Below are positions 16,605 through 24,984 of a stretch of 64,000 bases of DNA, one piece after another. Within the stretch, counting starts at the first letter, position 1; the number at the start of each line of letters is the position of its first letter. The notes beneath the pieces are model-generated. The model saw only the letters and a program-made list of their open reading frames with translations, was not told the origin of the DNA and ran no database searches. Made by a program: the position numbers and the translations under genes. Source of the DNA: Xiheimicrobium sp033763395 (GTDB lineage: Bacteria; Myxococcota; Myxococcia; Myxococcales; Myxococcaceae); contig JANRKQ010000215.1 of NCBI GenBank assembly GCA_033763395.1, positions 12,677-76,676 of the forward strand. The letters are read 5' to 3'.

Positions 16605-18191
16605 CTACGGCGCGGCGGCGGTCGCCTGCCCGTCCGGCGTCGCGGTGACGCGCACCCGGAAGGCCTTGAGGTCTGGCGGGTACTCGGCGAACGGCACGAG
16701 GAAGGGCGCCGTGCCGCCGGCTTCGACCGTCGGGGCCTTCGAGGTGCCCCGCTCGAGCAGCGCCTTCACCTCGTCGGGGGTCGCCAGGCGGAAGAGCTCC
16801 TCGGGCGTCGGCGGTAGTCCGGCCACGACCTCGGCGCTGCGCACCAGCGTCTGCCCATCGAGGATCTCGGCCTTCACCCTGAGCCGCGCCGCGCTCGACG
16901 AGCGGTTCGTCACCACCCCGCGCACGTAGAAGACGGGCCGCCCCATCTTCGTGTCGTACAGCCCGTTGGTGATGTCGTCGGCGGTGAACTCAGAGGTCGG
17001 CGTCACCAGCGCCTTGAGGCTGGTGCCGATGCTCTGCACGTCGAGCTTCCCTTCGTTCAACGTCGCCGTGGCCACCACCACGAGGCCCACCACCAGGAGC
17101 GCGGCGATCACCACGTTGACGACGATGCCGAGCACCCGTCGGCCGCGCTCGGTGGCGGGATCCGGCGGCCGGGGCGCCCGCATCGGCACCGGCGAGGGCC
17201 CGAAGTCGGCCGGCTCGGGCGGAGGCAGCACGGGCATCGGCGCGGGGGCCGGCGCCTCGGACGACGGGGGCGCGGCCACGGACATGTCGAAGAGCGCGCT
17301 CCGGGCCTCTTCTTTGCTCGCGCCCTCCGGCACCACCGGGAGCGGGCCCGTCACCTGCTGCGTCGGGGCCGCGAAGAAGTCCTCGCCCAGGGCCGGAGCC
17401 GCGGGAGGCCCAGCCGGGGGAAGGTCTCCCAGCAGGCCTGGCGGAGGCGCCATCGGCAGGTCACCCAGCAGGCTGGGAGGCGCCGCGGCACCGGGCGCTG
17501 CGGTTGGTGGCGGCGGCGGCCCCAGGCCCGCTGAGAAGTCGAACGACATCGGTGGCGCGTCGACCGGTCTGGCGGGCGGTGAGGTGCGAGGTGCGGGCAC
17601 GGTGGCGGCAGCCGGCGCAGGCGGCGGCGGCGCCGTCAGCGCCGAAAAATCGAACGGGGCGGGTCCGCCGGCGGGTTTGGCGGCCGCCGGGGGAGACGCC
17701 GCCACGAGGCTCGCGAAGTCGAACGGCGCGGGGGCCGCCGCTGGAGCAGGCGGCGGAGCGGCCGCTGGAGCCGGCGGCACGAGGCTGCCGAAGTCGAAGG
17801 GCGACGCCGGCTTGGCGGGGGCTGGAATCGGCGGTGGCGCGGGGGGCCGTGGCGGAGGCGCGGGGGCGGGCGCGGGTTTGCCGAGGTCCGGCATGCGCGA
17901 CGCCTCCACGCCCAACGCGAAGACGCCGGGCCGTGTCTGCTCCTCTTTCGGAACGGAGTTGGGCTGGCCGAACCGACTGAACGGATCTGCGCTGTCGAGC
18001 GCCACCGTCCTCGGGGCAGGGGGCGGAGCGGCCGACGCAGGCGGAAACGCGCCCGACGCGGGCGCCGCCGAGTCCTTCGTCACGCGAAAGGTGTGGCCGC
18101 ACTTCGTGCAGCGAACCTTGACCCCCTTGTCGGTGACTTTGTCGTCGGGAATCTTGAACTTCGTCTGGCACTGCTCGCACTTGACGATCAT
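16605..18191 (-). CDS. zinc-ribbon (MJ0042-type) membrane protein with Pro-rich linker and repeated PFDF motifs
   Basis: A 528-residue protein. Residues 1-38 are a zinc ribbon with Cys5, Cys8, Cys28 and Cys31. Residues 40-350 are Pro/Ala-rich and contain four copies of an F-D-F motif (PFDF at 131, 156 and 179; SFDF at 217) and two LLGDLP copies (241, 253). A membrane helix spans about 352-376, and a beta-rich extracytoplasmic domain like DUF3426 follows (about 390-525). A cytoplasmic tail with repeated short motifs anchored to an envelope domain suggests a multivalent scaffold (inference). The ATG at 18191 is chosen because the ribbon starts there; an in-frame start 9 codons upstream would add an unlikely Arg/Pro leader. 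Confidence 0.85.
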   Translation of the reverse strand: MIVKCEQCQTKFKIPDDKVTDKGVKVRCTKCGHTFRVTKDSAAPASGAFPPASAAPPPAPRTVALDSADPFSRFGQPNSVPKEEQTRPGVFALGVEASRMPDLGKPAPAPAPPPRPPAPPPIPAPAKPASPFDFGSLVPPAPAAAPPPAPAAAPAPFDFASLVAASPPAAAKPAGGPAPFDFSALTAPPPPAPAAATVPAPRTSPPARPVDAPPMSFDFSAGLGPPPPPTAAPGAAAPPSLLGDLPMAPPPGLLGDLPPAGPPAAPALGEDFFAAPTQQVTGPLPVVPEGASKEEARSALFDMSVAAPPSSEAPAPAPMPVLPPPEPADFGPSPVPMRAPRPPDPATERGRRVLGIVVNVVIAALLVVGLVVVATATLNEGKLDVQSIGTSLKALVTPTSEFTADDITNGLYDTKMGRPVFYVRGVVTNRSSSAARLRVKAEILDGQTLVRSAEVVAGLPPTPEELFRLATPDEVKALLERGTSKAPTVEAGGTAPFLVPFAEYPPDLKAFRVRVTATPDGQATAAAP

Positions 18192-18243
18192 GACGGGGGC
18201 CCGGCTCGGCCGAGGCATCGCAACTATACGTCATTCAAGGTGC

Positions 18244-18273
18244 TTGCCCCCTTCCTTGTCCGGGTGCTAGGCG
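18244..18273 (+). promoter_or_regulatory. candidate promoter for the PhaR-like regulator
   Basis: TTGCCC at 18244-18249 and TAGGCG at 18268-18273 with an 18-base spacer, in the divergent gap between the zinc-ribbon gene and the regulator at 18310. Weak at the -10 third position; no other promoter-like element is visible in this gap. Confidence 0.35.
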
Positions 18274-18309
18274 CGTTTCGCACTGCGTCAGACTTACCCG
18301 GGGAAGGCG

Positions 18310-18912
18310 ATGAGCGAAGCCGAGCAGACGACCCGCGAGCCGAAGGTCATCAAGCGCTATACGAACCGAAAGCTCTACGACACCGTCGAGAGTCGGTACG
18401 TCACGCTCGATGAGATCGCCGACATGGTGAAGCAGGGCGTCGAGGTGCAGATCGTCGACAACCGCACCAAGGAAGATCTCACCTCGGTCACGCTCGCGCA
18501 GATCGTCTTCGAAGAAGAGAAGAAGAAGAACCAGATGCCGCTGTCGGTGCTGCGCGAGATCATCCGCCGCCCGCAGGACTCGCTCAACGAGATCACCGCC
18601 ACGGTGACGCAGCGGGTGGCCTCGTTCCGCGAAGAAGCGACCCGCGGCATCGACAAGCTCCTGGGCCGTGAAGCCGAGGCCGAGCCGTTGACGCCCACCG
18701 CGCTGCTGACGCAGTCGCAGAAGGTGGTCGAGGCGTGGCAGGCGAAGATCGACGAGCGCGTGAAGCACGCCATCGAGAACGTGCTGGGCAACCTGCCAGC
18801 GCTCGGCCGCGACCTGAACGCCCTGGTCTCGCGCATCGAGCAGATGGAGAAGCGCATCTCGGAGATCGAAGAGGCGCGCCGCTCCGACGAGCCGAGGCGC
18901 CGCGAGCGCTAG
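18310..18912 (+). CDS. polyhydroxyalkanoate synthesis regulator, PhaR-like
   Basis: A 200-residue protein. Residues 12-75 match the PHB/PHA accumulation regulator DNA-binding domain: VIKRYTNRKLYDTVESRYVT, then D-E-I-A-D-M-V and V-D-N-R-T-K-E-D-L-T. The rest is charged and helical, with a coiled coil at about 165-195 (I-E-Q-M-E-K-R-I-S-E-I-E-E). In known systems PhaR binds PHA granules and represses phasin genes. Its stop and that of the convergent ParA gene share a CTAG. The phasin-like gene lies just beyond ParA, which supports a role in granule control. Confidence 0.88.
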   Translation: MSEAEQTTREPKVIKRYTNRKLYDTVESRYVTLDEIADMVKQGVEVQIVDNRTKEDLTSVTLAQIVFEEEKKKNQMPLSVLREIIRRPQDSLNEITATVTQRVASFREEATRGIDKLLGREAEAEPLTPTALLTQSQKVVEAWQAKIDERVKHAIENVLGNLPALGRDLNALVSRIEQMEKRISEIEEARRSDEPRRRER

Positions 18913-19694
18913 GCCGCCTTCGGGTCCTTGCCGGCCTTGTCCACGGCCTCGGCGATGCCCTGCAGCATGGTGGCGCCGCGGCTCCACGGCGCGTACTCCC
19001 AGATCGTCTTGCCGTGGCTCTGCGCCTCGTCGACGGTGACGCTCAAGGCGAAGGGCTCGGCCGTGCGCCTCGGAAAGTACGACTTCAGCTTCTCGACGAT
19101 CTCGTCGGCCAGCTGGGTCTTCCGGTACAGCGTGGGCACCACCAGCGAGATGCGCAGCTGGGCGTGGGCGTAGCGCGCCTTCACCTCGGCCACCGTGTCG
19201 ACCATCTCGGCGCAGCCGTCGAGCGCCAGGTACGTGGTGGCGACCGGCACGACCACCTCTTCGGCGGCGACGAGAATGTTGGTGGTGGTGAGGCCGAGGC
19301 TGGGCGGCGCGTCGAAGACGATGACGTCGTAGCGCTCGAGCGCCGGGGCCAGGGCCTCCTGGAGCCGGTACGCGCGCCGGGGGTCGCCGCCCGCCAGCGT
19401 GGGGAACTCGGCCATGTCCTTCCACGAGGGCACCACGAAGAGCTGCTCGGTGCTCGTCGGGAGCGTCACCTCGTCGAGGGTGACGCCGGGCTCGGTGAGC
19501 AGGTGGAACACGTTGCGCAAGGCGCCGCGCGGGTCGACGCCGAGGGACTTGGCGGCGTGCCCCTGGGTGTCGAGGTCGACCAGCAGCACCCGGCGCTTCT
19601 TCTTGCTCGCGAGATACGCGGCCACGTTGACGGCCAGCGTCGTCTTGCAGGTGCCACCCTTCTCGTTGATGAAGGCGATGCGCCGCGCGGCCAT
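18909..19694 (-). CDS. ParA/MinD-family P-loop ATPase
   Basis: A 261-residue protein. The deviant Walker A EKGGTCKTTL spans residues 11-20 with signature Lys12, the switch region has LVDLDTQGHAAKSL, and Walker B has VIVFDAPPSLGL. These are ParA rather than MinD features, and no C-terminal membrane-targeting helix is seen, so it likely binds DNA nonspecifically. No ParB or parS is adjacent, so it is an orphan ParA. The gene lies 4 bases after a phasin-like gene on the same strand and is convergent with the PhaR-like regulator. This suggests cargo positioning of polymer granules (inference). Confidence 0.92.
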   Translation of the reverse strand: MAARRIAFINEKGGTCKTTLAVNVAAYLASKKKRRVLLVDLDTQGHAAKSLGVDPRGALRNVFHLLTEPGVTLDEVTLPTSTEQLFVVPSWKDMAEFPTLAGGDPRRAYRLQEALAPALERYDVIVFDAPPSLGLTTTNILVAAEEVVVPVATTYLALDGCAEMVDTVAEVKARYAHAQLRISLVVPTLYRKTQLADEIVEKLKSYFPRRTAEPFALSVTVDEAQSHGKTIWEYAPWSRGATMLQGIAEAVDKAGKDPKAA

Positions 19695-19698
19695 GGGC

Positions 19699-19995
19699 CT
19701 ACTTCTTCTTGTCGACGAGCACGTCAACCTTGCTCTCGAGCTGGGTGAGAATGCGCTCGAGGTCGTCGATCTTCTCGCGCAGGGTGTCGAGGTCGCCCGT
19801 CGAGGGCAGGTTCATCGCCGAGAGCGCCGTCTTGATCGACTTGTCCATCGCGCCCTTCGCCGACAACGCCCGCGACACCAGCGTCTGCACGCCGGTCACG
19901 AAGGCCTCGTTCGACATCAGCTGTTGCACCAACTTGCCGATGCGCTCCTCGCCGGTGGCGACGAGCTTCTTCATCACGGGGTTGTCTTTCAGCAT
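19699..19995 (-). CDS. phasin-like small helical/coiled-coil protein
   Basis: A 98-residue protein. Residues 1-60 form amphipathic helices (MKKLVATGEERIGKLVQQL), residues 60-68 a Pro-containing hinge (N-L-P-S-T-G-D), and residues 68-95 a coiled coil (D-T-L-R-E-K-I-D-D-L-E-R-I-L-T-Q-L-E) with a terminal K-K-K. This plan resembles short PhaF/PhaI-type phasins, which coat PHA granules. ATG at 19995 is chosen as the start of the first helix. It is first in a two-gene operon with the ParA gene. It could equally be a ParA-activating adaptor of the McdB type; the two roles may coincide. Confidence 0.75.
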   Translation of the reverse strand: MLKDNPVMKKLVATGEERIGKLVQQLMSNEAFVTGVQTLVSRALSAKGAMDKSIKTALSAMNLPSTGDLDTLREKIDDLERILTQLESKVDVLVDKKK

Positions 19996-20090
19996 GGTGG
20001 CGCGAGGCTTTTCCGACCCACGCGACAAGTCAACGAATGCCTGATGCCCCGATGGCCGCGGGTTGCTAGAGGCCTTCGCAGGACGAGGTC

Positions 20091-20996
20091 GTGATCGAAG
20101 CCCTCTCGGACAAGCGCCTGCTGATCGTCACCGGCAAAGGCGGTGTGGGAAAGACGACGGTGGCCGCGGCCCTGGCGCTCGACAGCGCACGGCGGGGGCT
20201 GCGCACGCTCGTCTGCGAGGTGAACACGCGCGAGCGCATCGCGCCGCTCCTGGGCAGGCCCGAGGCCGGCGCCGAGGTGACGTCGGTCGAAGAGAACCTG
20301 TGGGCCGTCAACGTGCGCCCGGAGCCCGCGATGCGCGAGTACGCGCTGATGGTGCTCAAGTTCGAGAGCATCTACAGCGCCGTCTTCGAGAACCGGGTGG
20401 TGCGCTACTTCCTCCGCTTCATCCCCTCGCTGCAGGAGCTCGTGCTGCTGGGGAAGATCCTCTACCACCTGAAAGAAAAGCGCTCCGACGGCTCGTTCCG
20501 CTTCGACCGCGTCATCATCGACGCGCCTGCCACCGGGCACGCCATCACGTTCTTCTCGGTACCCCAGGTGATCCTCGACACGGTGCCGCCCGGCGCCATG
20601 GCCACCGACGCGGCGTGGATGCGCGACTTCCTCGTCGACCGGGCGATGACGGCCGTGGTGCTGGTCTCGCTGCCCGAGGAGCTGCCGGTGAACGAGACCC
20701 TCGAGCTGCACCGGCAACTGTCCGAGCGCGTGCACGTCACCTCGGCGGCAGTCGTGCTCAACGGCTTCATCCCGCGGCGCTTCGACGACGCCGAGCGGGC
20801 CTCGGAGCTGAGCCCCGGGCTGCAGGACGTCGTCCGCGCGCATGAGCTGCGCGCCGCCCTCTCGGTCAGCTGCCAGAAGACGCTCTCGACGCTCGGCCTG
20901 CCGCTCGTGCCGGTGCCGCGCATCTTCACCGACGAGTTCGGCCGCGGCGCGCTCGAGCAGGTCGCCAGCCACCTCACCGGAGCTGCCCGCCCGTGA
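20091..20996 (+). CDS. ArsA-family (GET3-like) ATPase, first of a pair
   Basis: A 301-residue protein. The P-loop GKGGVGKTT is at residues 15-23 with signature Lys16, a switch region L-V-C-E-V-N-T-R follows near 44, and I-I-D-A-P-A-T-G-H is the Walker B/switch II region. It lacks the Cys pair of metalloid-binding ArsA. Start GTG at 20091. The stop overlaps the start of the second ATPase by 4 bases (GTGA). The pair has the organisation of actinobacterial Rv3679/Rv3680, where the two subunits work together. Substrate unknown. Confidence 0.88.
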   Translation: MIEALSDKRLLIVTGKGGVGKTTVAAALALDSARRGLRTLVCEVNTRERIAPLLGRPEAGAEVTSVEENLWAVNVRPEPAMREYALMVLKFESIYSAVFENRVVRYFLRFIPSLQELVLLGKILYHLKEKRSDGSFRFDRVIIDAPATGHAITFFSVPQVILDTVPPGAMATDAAWMRDFLVDRAMTAVVLVSLPEELPVNETLELHRQLSERVHVTSAAVVLNGFIPRRFDDAERASELSPGLQDVVRAHELRAALSVSCQKTLSTLGLPLVPVPRIFTDEFGRGALEQVASHLTGAARP

Positions 20997-22126
20997 CGAC
21001 GCCCCTTCGAGAGGCGATGAACGACGCCGACGTGCTCGTCACCGTGGGCTCCGGCGGCGTGGGGAAGACGACCGTGGCGGCCACCCTCGCGCTCCGCGCC
21101 GCCATGGAGGGGCAGGGCTCGATGGTGTGCACGATCGACCCGGCGCGTCGGCTCGCGAACGCGCTGGGGCTCGAGGCCCTGGGCAACAAGGAGGCGAAGA
21201 TTCCCGACGAGGCCTTCGCGAAGGCGGGCCTGCTGCCGCGCGCGACGATGCACGCGATGATGCTCGACATGAAGCGCTCGTGGGACGAGCTGGTCGAGCG
21301 CCGCGCGCCGCCCGACAAGCGCGAGAAGATCCTCTCGAACCGCTTCTACCAGGCGCTCTCGACCGCGCTGGCCGGCTCGCAGGAATACATCGCGATGGAG
21401 AAGATGTGGGAGCTGCACGAGCAGGGGCGCTACCCGTTGCTCGTCGTCGACACGCCCCCCACCGCGCACGCGCTCGACTTCCTCGACGCGCCCAACCGCA
21501 TCCTCGACTTCCTCGACAACGACGCCGCGAAGTGGCTGCTGGCGCCCGCGCTCGCCGCCGGCAAGTTCGGGCTCAAACTCTTCAACCTCGGCGGGAGCTA
21601 CGTCGCCAAGACGATCTCGCGCTTCACGGGCACCGAGACACTCCAGCAGCTCGCCGACTTCATGCTCAACATCACGAGCCTGACGGAGAGCTTCCGCGAA
21701 CGCGCGCACCAGGTGCGGGGCCTGCTCCAGTCGCCGTCGACGGCCTTCGTGCTCGTGACGGCGCCCATGCCCGAGCGCCTCGACGAGGCCGTCTACTTCC
21801 ACACGCTGCTCCAGCAGAACAAGATGCGCGTGGCCGCGGTGGTGGTGAACCGCGTTCACGCGCCGGTGCCCGATGCCCTGTGGGGCGAGGTGGCCCGACT
21901 GTCGGGGCCCCTTCAGGCGAAGCTCGAGCAGACGCTGAAAGAGAACGACCGCCTGGCCGAGCAAGACGCCAGGGGAATTCAGCGGTTACGAGAGCTCTGC
22001 GCCCCCACGCCGCTGGTGTTGGTCCCCCGCTTCGAGCTCGACGTGCACGACCTGAAGGCCGTGTGGGAGACGAGCCGATATCTCTGGGGTGACGCGACGG
22101 TGGAAGGCGTCGGCCCGGTGCGCTGA
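20993..22126 (+). CDS. ArsA-family ATPase, second of a pair, variant P-loop
   Basis: A 377-residue protein. The P-loop is GSGGVGKTT (residues 19-27): the signature Lys of the deviant Walker A is replaced by Ser20, whereas the upstream partner keeps it. Then C-T-I-D-P-A-R-R-L-A-N-A-L-G (switch I region) and L-L-V-V-D-T-P-P-T-A-H-A-L-D (Walker B/switch II) follow. The S-G-G-V-G-K-T-T plus T-I-D-P-A-R-R-L-A combination is that of Rv3680-like proteins. A hydrophobic helical insertion lies near 165-230. It is translationally coupled to the first ATPase, so a heteromeric complex is likely. Confidence 0.88.
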   Translation: MTTPLREAMNDADVLVTVGSGGVGKTTVAATLALRAAMEGQGSMVCTIDPARRLANALGLEALGNKEAKIPDEAFAKAGLLPRATMHAMMLDMKRSWDELVERRAPPDKREKILSNRFYQALSTALAGSQEYIAMEKMWELHEQGRYPLLVVDTPPTAHALDFLDAPNRILDFLDNDAAKWLLAPALAAGKFGLKLFNLGGSYVAKTISRFTGTETLQQLADFMLNITSLTESFRERAHQVRGLLQSPSTAFVLVTAPMPERLDEAVYFHTLLQQNKMRVAAVVVNRVHAPVPDALWGEVARLSGPLQAKLEQTLKENDRLAEQDARGIQRLRELCAPTPLVLVPRFELDVHDLKAVWETSRYLWGDATVEGVGPVR

Positions 22127-22184
22127 GCGCGTGGGGCGGCTATCGTTGGGAACCCCTGTGGTGACCCGGCTGTCCCTGCCCGCG

Positions 22185-23333
22185 ATGCACACCTTCGTGA
22201 GACGTCTGGCTCCGCTGTTCGTTGTCTTCGCGGTTGGCTGCGCGCACGTGCGCCCCCAGGCGACGGCGACCGTGCAGCAGGTGACGTTCGACGACGTCGT
22301 GATCACCGGCGACCTCGAGCTCGAGAAGCTCAACGACGAAGAGCTCTTCGCCGCGGGGACGAGCTTCTACGCCGCCGAGGACTGGGCCCAGGCCGCTCGC
22401 TACTTCTCGCGCATCTGCGACTTCCACCCCAACAGCAAGCACCGCCGGCTCGCGCTCTACAACGCGGGGCTCTCGTACGAGAAGCTCAAGGCGTGGGACG
22501 AGGCGTACGCGAAGTTCCTCGAGCTGTCGGATCCCGCGAAGGGCACGGGCGACGCGCTCGACGCGGCGTTCCGCGTGGCCGAGGTGCTCTACCACCTCGA
22601 GCGCTTCCCCGAGGCCATCGAGGTGCTCCGGGTGATCGCCGATCGGCCCGATCTGTCGGTCGACAAGCGCATCGAGGCGCGCACGCAGCAGGGCATCTGC
22701 GAGCTCGAGAGCAACGACATGGACACCGCCGAGAAGTCGCTGCGCTCGGTGCTCACCATGTACACGGAGCACCCCGACAAGGATCTCATCGACGAGTACT
22801 TCCCCGCCCAGGCCCAGTTCTTCGTCGGCGAGATCTACCGGCTCCGGTACGAGTCGGTGGTGCTCGACGCGAACAAGTCGACCGAGAAGCTGGCCGACGA
22901 CCTCGAGTACAAGTCGGAGCTGCTGCTGTCGTCGCAGGGGCACTACCTGCGCGCGATTCGGCTCGGCAACGGGTACTGGGCCACGGCCGCGGGGCAACGC
23001 ATCGGGCAGCTGTACGAGAACATGTACGATCACATGACGAACGCGCCCGCGCCGGCCGATCTGGGCCAGGACGAGCAGGACGTGTACCGGGCCGAGCTGC
23101 GCAAGAAGATCCGCGTGCTGATCTCGAAGGCGATCACCGTCTACGAGCGCACCCTCGAGGCAGCCGAGCGTATCGGCGCACAGAGCCCCTTCGTGGAGGA
23201 GACGCGGGCGAGCCTGCAGCGCATGAAGCAGCTCTTGCTGGCCGAGGCGAAGGCCGAAGAAGAGGCGCCGCCTCCGCCACCTCCTCCGCCACCTCCAGCG
23301 CCGAAGGGGAAGAAGGCAAAGCCCCACAGCTGA
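22185..23333 (+). CDS. TPR-repeat lipoprotein
   Basis: A 382-residue protein. The signal peptide carries a lipobox ending F-A-V-G-C (Cys near residue 19). Helical tetratricopeptide-like repeats run from about 50 to 215 (AAGTSFYAAEDWAQAARYF, then L-Y-N-A-G-L-S-Y-E-K-L-K-A-W-D-E-A) and resemble the BamD/YbgF tandem. The C-terminus is a coiled helix and a poly-Pro run followed by a Lys tail. It is probably an outer-membrane scaffold lipoprotein. ATG at 22185 is preferred; GTG at 22161 is possible. A TATCGT -10-like hexamer sits at 22140-22145. The next gene is an M48 protease 24 bases downstream. Confidence 0.82.
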   Translation: MHTFVRRLAPLFVVFAVGCAHVRPQATATVQQVTFDDVVITGDLELEKLNDEELFAAGTSFYAAEDWAQAARYFSRICDFHPNSKHRRLALYNAGLSYEKLKAWDEAYAKFLELSDPAKGTGDALDAAFRVAEVLYHLERFPEAIEVLRVIADRPDLSVDKRIEARTQQGICELESNDMDTAEKSLRSVLTMYTEHPDKDLIDEYFPAQAQFFVGEIYRLRYESVVLDANKSTEKLADDLEYKSELLLSSQGHYLRAIRLGNGYWATAAGQRIGQLYENMYDHMTNAPAPADLGQDEQDVYRAELRKKIRVLISKAITVYERTLEAAERIGAQSPFVEETRASLQRMKQLLLAEAKAEEEAPPPPPPPPPPAPKGKKAKPHS

Positions 23334-23357
23334 TCGCTGCACTACGCTGTCGGCGTC

Positions 23358-24548
23358 GTGGAGCCCATCTACACGCCGGAGCAGCTCGCCGAGGTCAAGG
23401 CGTACCATGAGCCGCGCTACCTCGTGAGCGCGGTGGACTTCTTCGTCACCCCGCTCGTGCTGACGGCGATGGTGGTGTTCGTCACCCGGCCGCTGTGGGG
23501 CTTCTCGAGCCGGCTCGGGGAGCGGTTCGAGGCCTGGTCGGTGGGCGCTCCGGTGGTGCGGGCTCTCTCGCGCGTGGGGAGCCTCCTGTGGCGGGGACCG
23601 GGGTGGGCGGGCTCGTTGCTGTTCGCCCTGCTCTTCTTCGAGCTGTTCAGCCTGACCGACCTGCCGACCGAGATCGGGCTGGGCTACTTCCACGAGCACG
23701 CGCATGGGCTGTCGCGCACGACGCCCGGTGTGTTCGCCGTCGATCTCTTCAAGGCCAAGCTGGTGTTTGCGCTGGCGATCGGCTCGCTCGTCTTCGGGTT
23801 GTACGGGCTCGCCCGTCGAACGCCGCAGTGGTGGTGGCTGCTCGGGGTGAGCGCCTCGGTGTTGATGCTCGGGTCGGCGGCGATCGATCCCTACCGGGCG
23901 CGGCTCTACGTGCAGCAGACGCCGCTCGAGGCGGGCCCCCTTCGCGAGCGGATCACCGCGCTGATGGGTCAGGCGGGCATCGACTTCCAGGACGTGCTGG
24001 TGGACCAGACGTCGAGCCGCACGGTGCGGGTGCAGGCGTACTTCGCGGGCGCGGGGCCGACGCGCACCATCGTGCTGAATGACTCGTTGGTGAAGGAGCT
24101 GACGACGGACGAGGTGTTGGCGGCCGTCGCGCACGAGGCGGGGCACGTCAACGAGCCCCGGTGGAGGGGCCGGGTGGCCTCGGCGGTGGTGCTGGTGGGC
24201 TTCCTGGGGCTGCTCGAGGCGTTGTTCCGGCGGTCGGCGTCGAGGCGCTGGTTCGGCATCGAGGCCAGGGCCGACGTGCGCACGTTGCCGGTGATCGCCC
24301 TGCTCTTCACGCTGGCGATGATGGCGAGCGGGCCGGTGAGCGCGGCGGTGTCACGGGAGCGGGAGTACGCGGCGGACCGGTACGCAGTGGCGCTGACGAA
24401 AGACGTCGCGGCCTTCCGGTCGATGCTCCGGAAGGCCGCGCGGGTGAACAAGATGGATCCGTCGCCGCCGAGGTGGGTGGTGCTGCGGAGCTGGTCGCAC
24501 CCGCCCATCACCGACCGCCTGGAAGCGCTCGAGTCAGTGCTTCACTGA
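23358..24548 (+). CDS. M48-family membrane metalloprotease (Ste24-like)
   Basis: A 396-residue protein. Transmembrane segments lie near residues 24-48, 80-100, 130-150, 155-175, 275-292 and 315-335. The zinc motif HEAGH is at 259-263 and the third ligand is in E-R-E-Y-A-A-D-R-Y near 340. The topology and a long N-terminal membrane region match CAAX-protease 1/Ste24-like M48A enzymes rather than HtpX. Such enzymes cleave membrane or lipidated substrates. GTG at 23358 follows a TACGCT hexamer with a gap of only 9 bases. Its 3' end overlaps the convergent TPR gene by 15 bases. Confidence 0.9.
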   Translation: MEPIYTPEQLAEVKAYHEPRYLVSAVDFFVTPLVLTAMVVFVTRPLWGFSSRLGERFEAWSVGAPVVRALSRVGSLLWRGPGWAGSLLFALLFFELFSLTDLPTEIGLGYFHEHAHGLSRTTPGVFAVDLFKAKLVFALAIGSLVFGLYGLARRTPQWWWLLGVSASVLMLGSAAIDPYRARLYVQQTPLEAGPLRERITALMGQAGIDFQDVLVDQTSSRTVRVQAYFAGAGPTRTIVLNDSLVKELTTDEVLAAVAHEAGHVNEPRWRGRVASAVVLVGFLGLLEALFRRSASRRWFGIEARADVRTLPVIALLFTLAMMASGPVSAAVSREREYAADRYAVALTKDVAAFRSMLRKAARVNKMDPSPPRWVVLRSWSHPPITDRLEALESVLH

Positions 24549-24971
24549 CGCGAGGATGGCGCGGGCCCGGGCGACGTACTCGGCGCTGCCGGCGCGGGTG
24601 TCGTCGAGCACGTTCTTGAGGGCGATGAGGCCGTCGCGGTCACCCTTCTTGAGCTTCACCGTGCCCAAGCGGAGCCACGCGTCGACGTTCTGCCGGTCGC
24701 GGGTGGTGGCCTGGTCGAACGCCTGAATGGCGTCGTCGAGGAGCTCCTGCTGCTGGTACACGCACCCGAGGGCGTGCCAGTAGGCGGGGCTGCGCGGGTT
24801 GAGGGTAACGAGCCCCTCGAGGATGACGCGGGCCTCGTCGAGCTTCCCGTCGCGGGCGAGCTCGAGCCCCTTCTCCGCCCACTGCACGCCGTTGTCGAAG
24901 GTGATGCCGAAGGTCTGCGCGAAGGTGGGCGTGCCGTCGAGCCCCATCAGGTTCTTGAGTTGGATTCGCAT
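24534..24971 (-). CDS. small TPR protein, class II type III chaperone-like (SycD/LcrH-like)
   Basis: A 145-residue protein with three TPR motifs at about residues 30-63, 64-97 and 98-131 (WAEKGLELARDGKLDEAR; AYWHALGCVYQQQELLDDAI; AWLRLGTVKLKKGDRDGL). Size, repeat number and the N-terminal helix match SycD/LcrH chaperones, which hold type III secretion translocators before export. It lies 13 bases downstream of a large soluble protein with EF-hand-like modules, in the gene order seen for chaperone and substrate pairs. A generic TPR adaptor cannot be excluded. It shows no signal peptide. Confidence 0.72.
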   Translation of the reverse strand: MRIQLKNLMGLDGTPTFAQTFGITFDNGVQWAEKGLELARDGKLDEARVILEGLVTLNPRSPAYWHALGCVYQQQELLDDAIQAFDQATTRDRQNVDAWLRLGTVKLKKGDRDGLIALKNVLDDTRAGSAEYVARARAILASVKH

Positions 24972-24984
24972 GTTGGGCCTCGGG

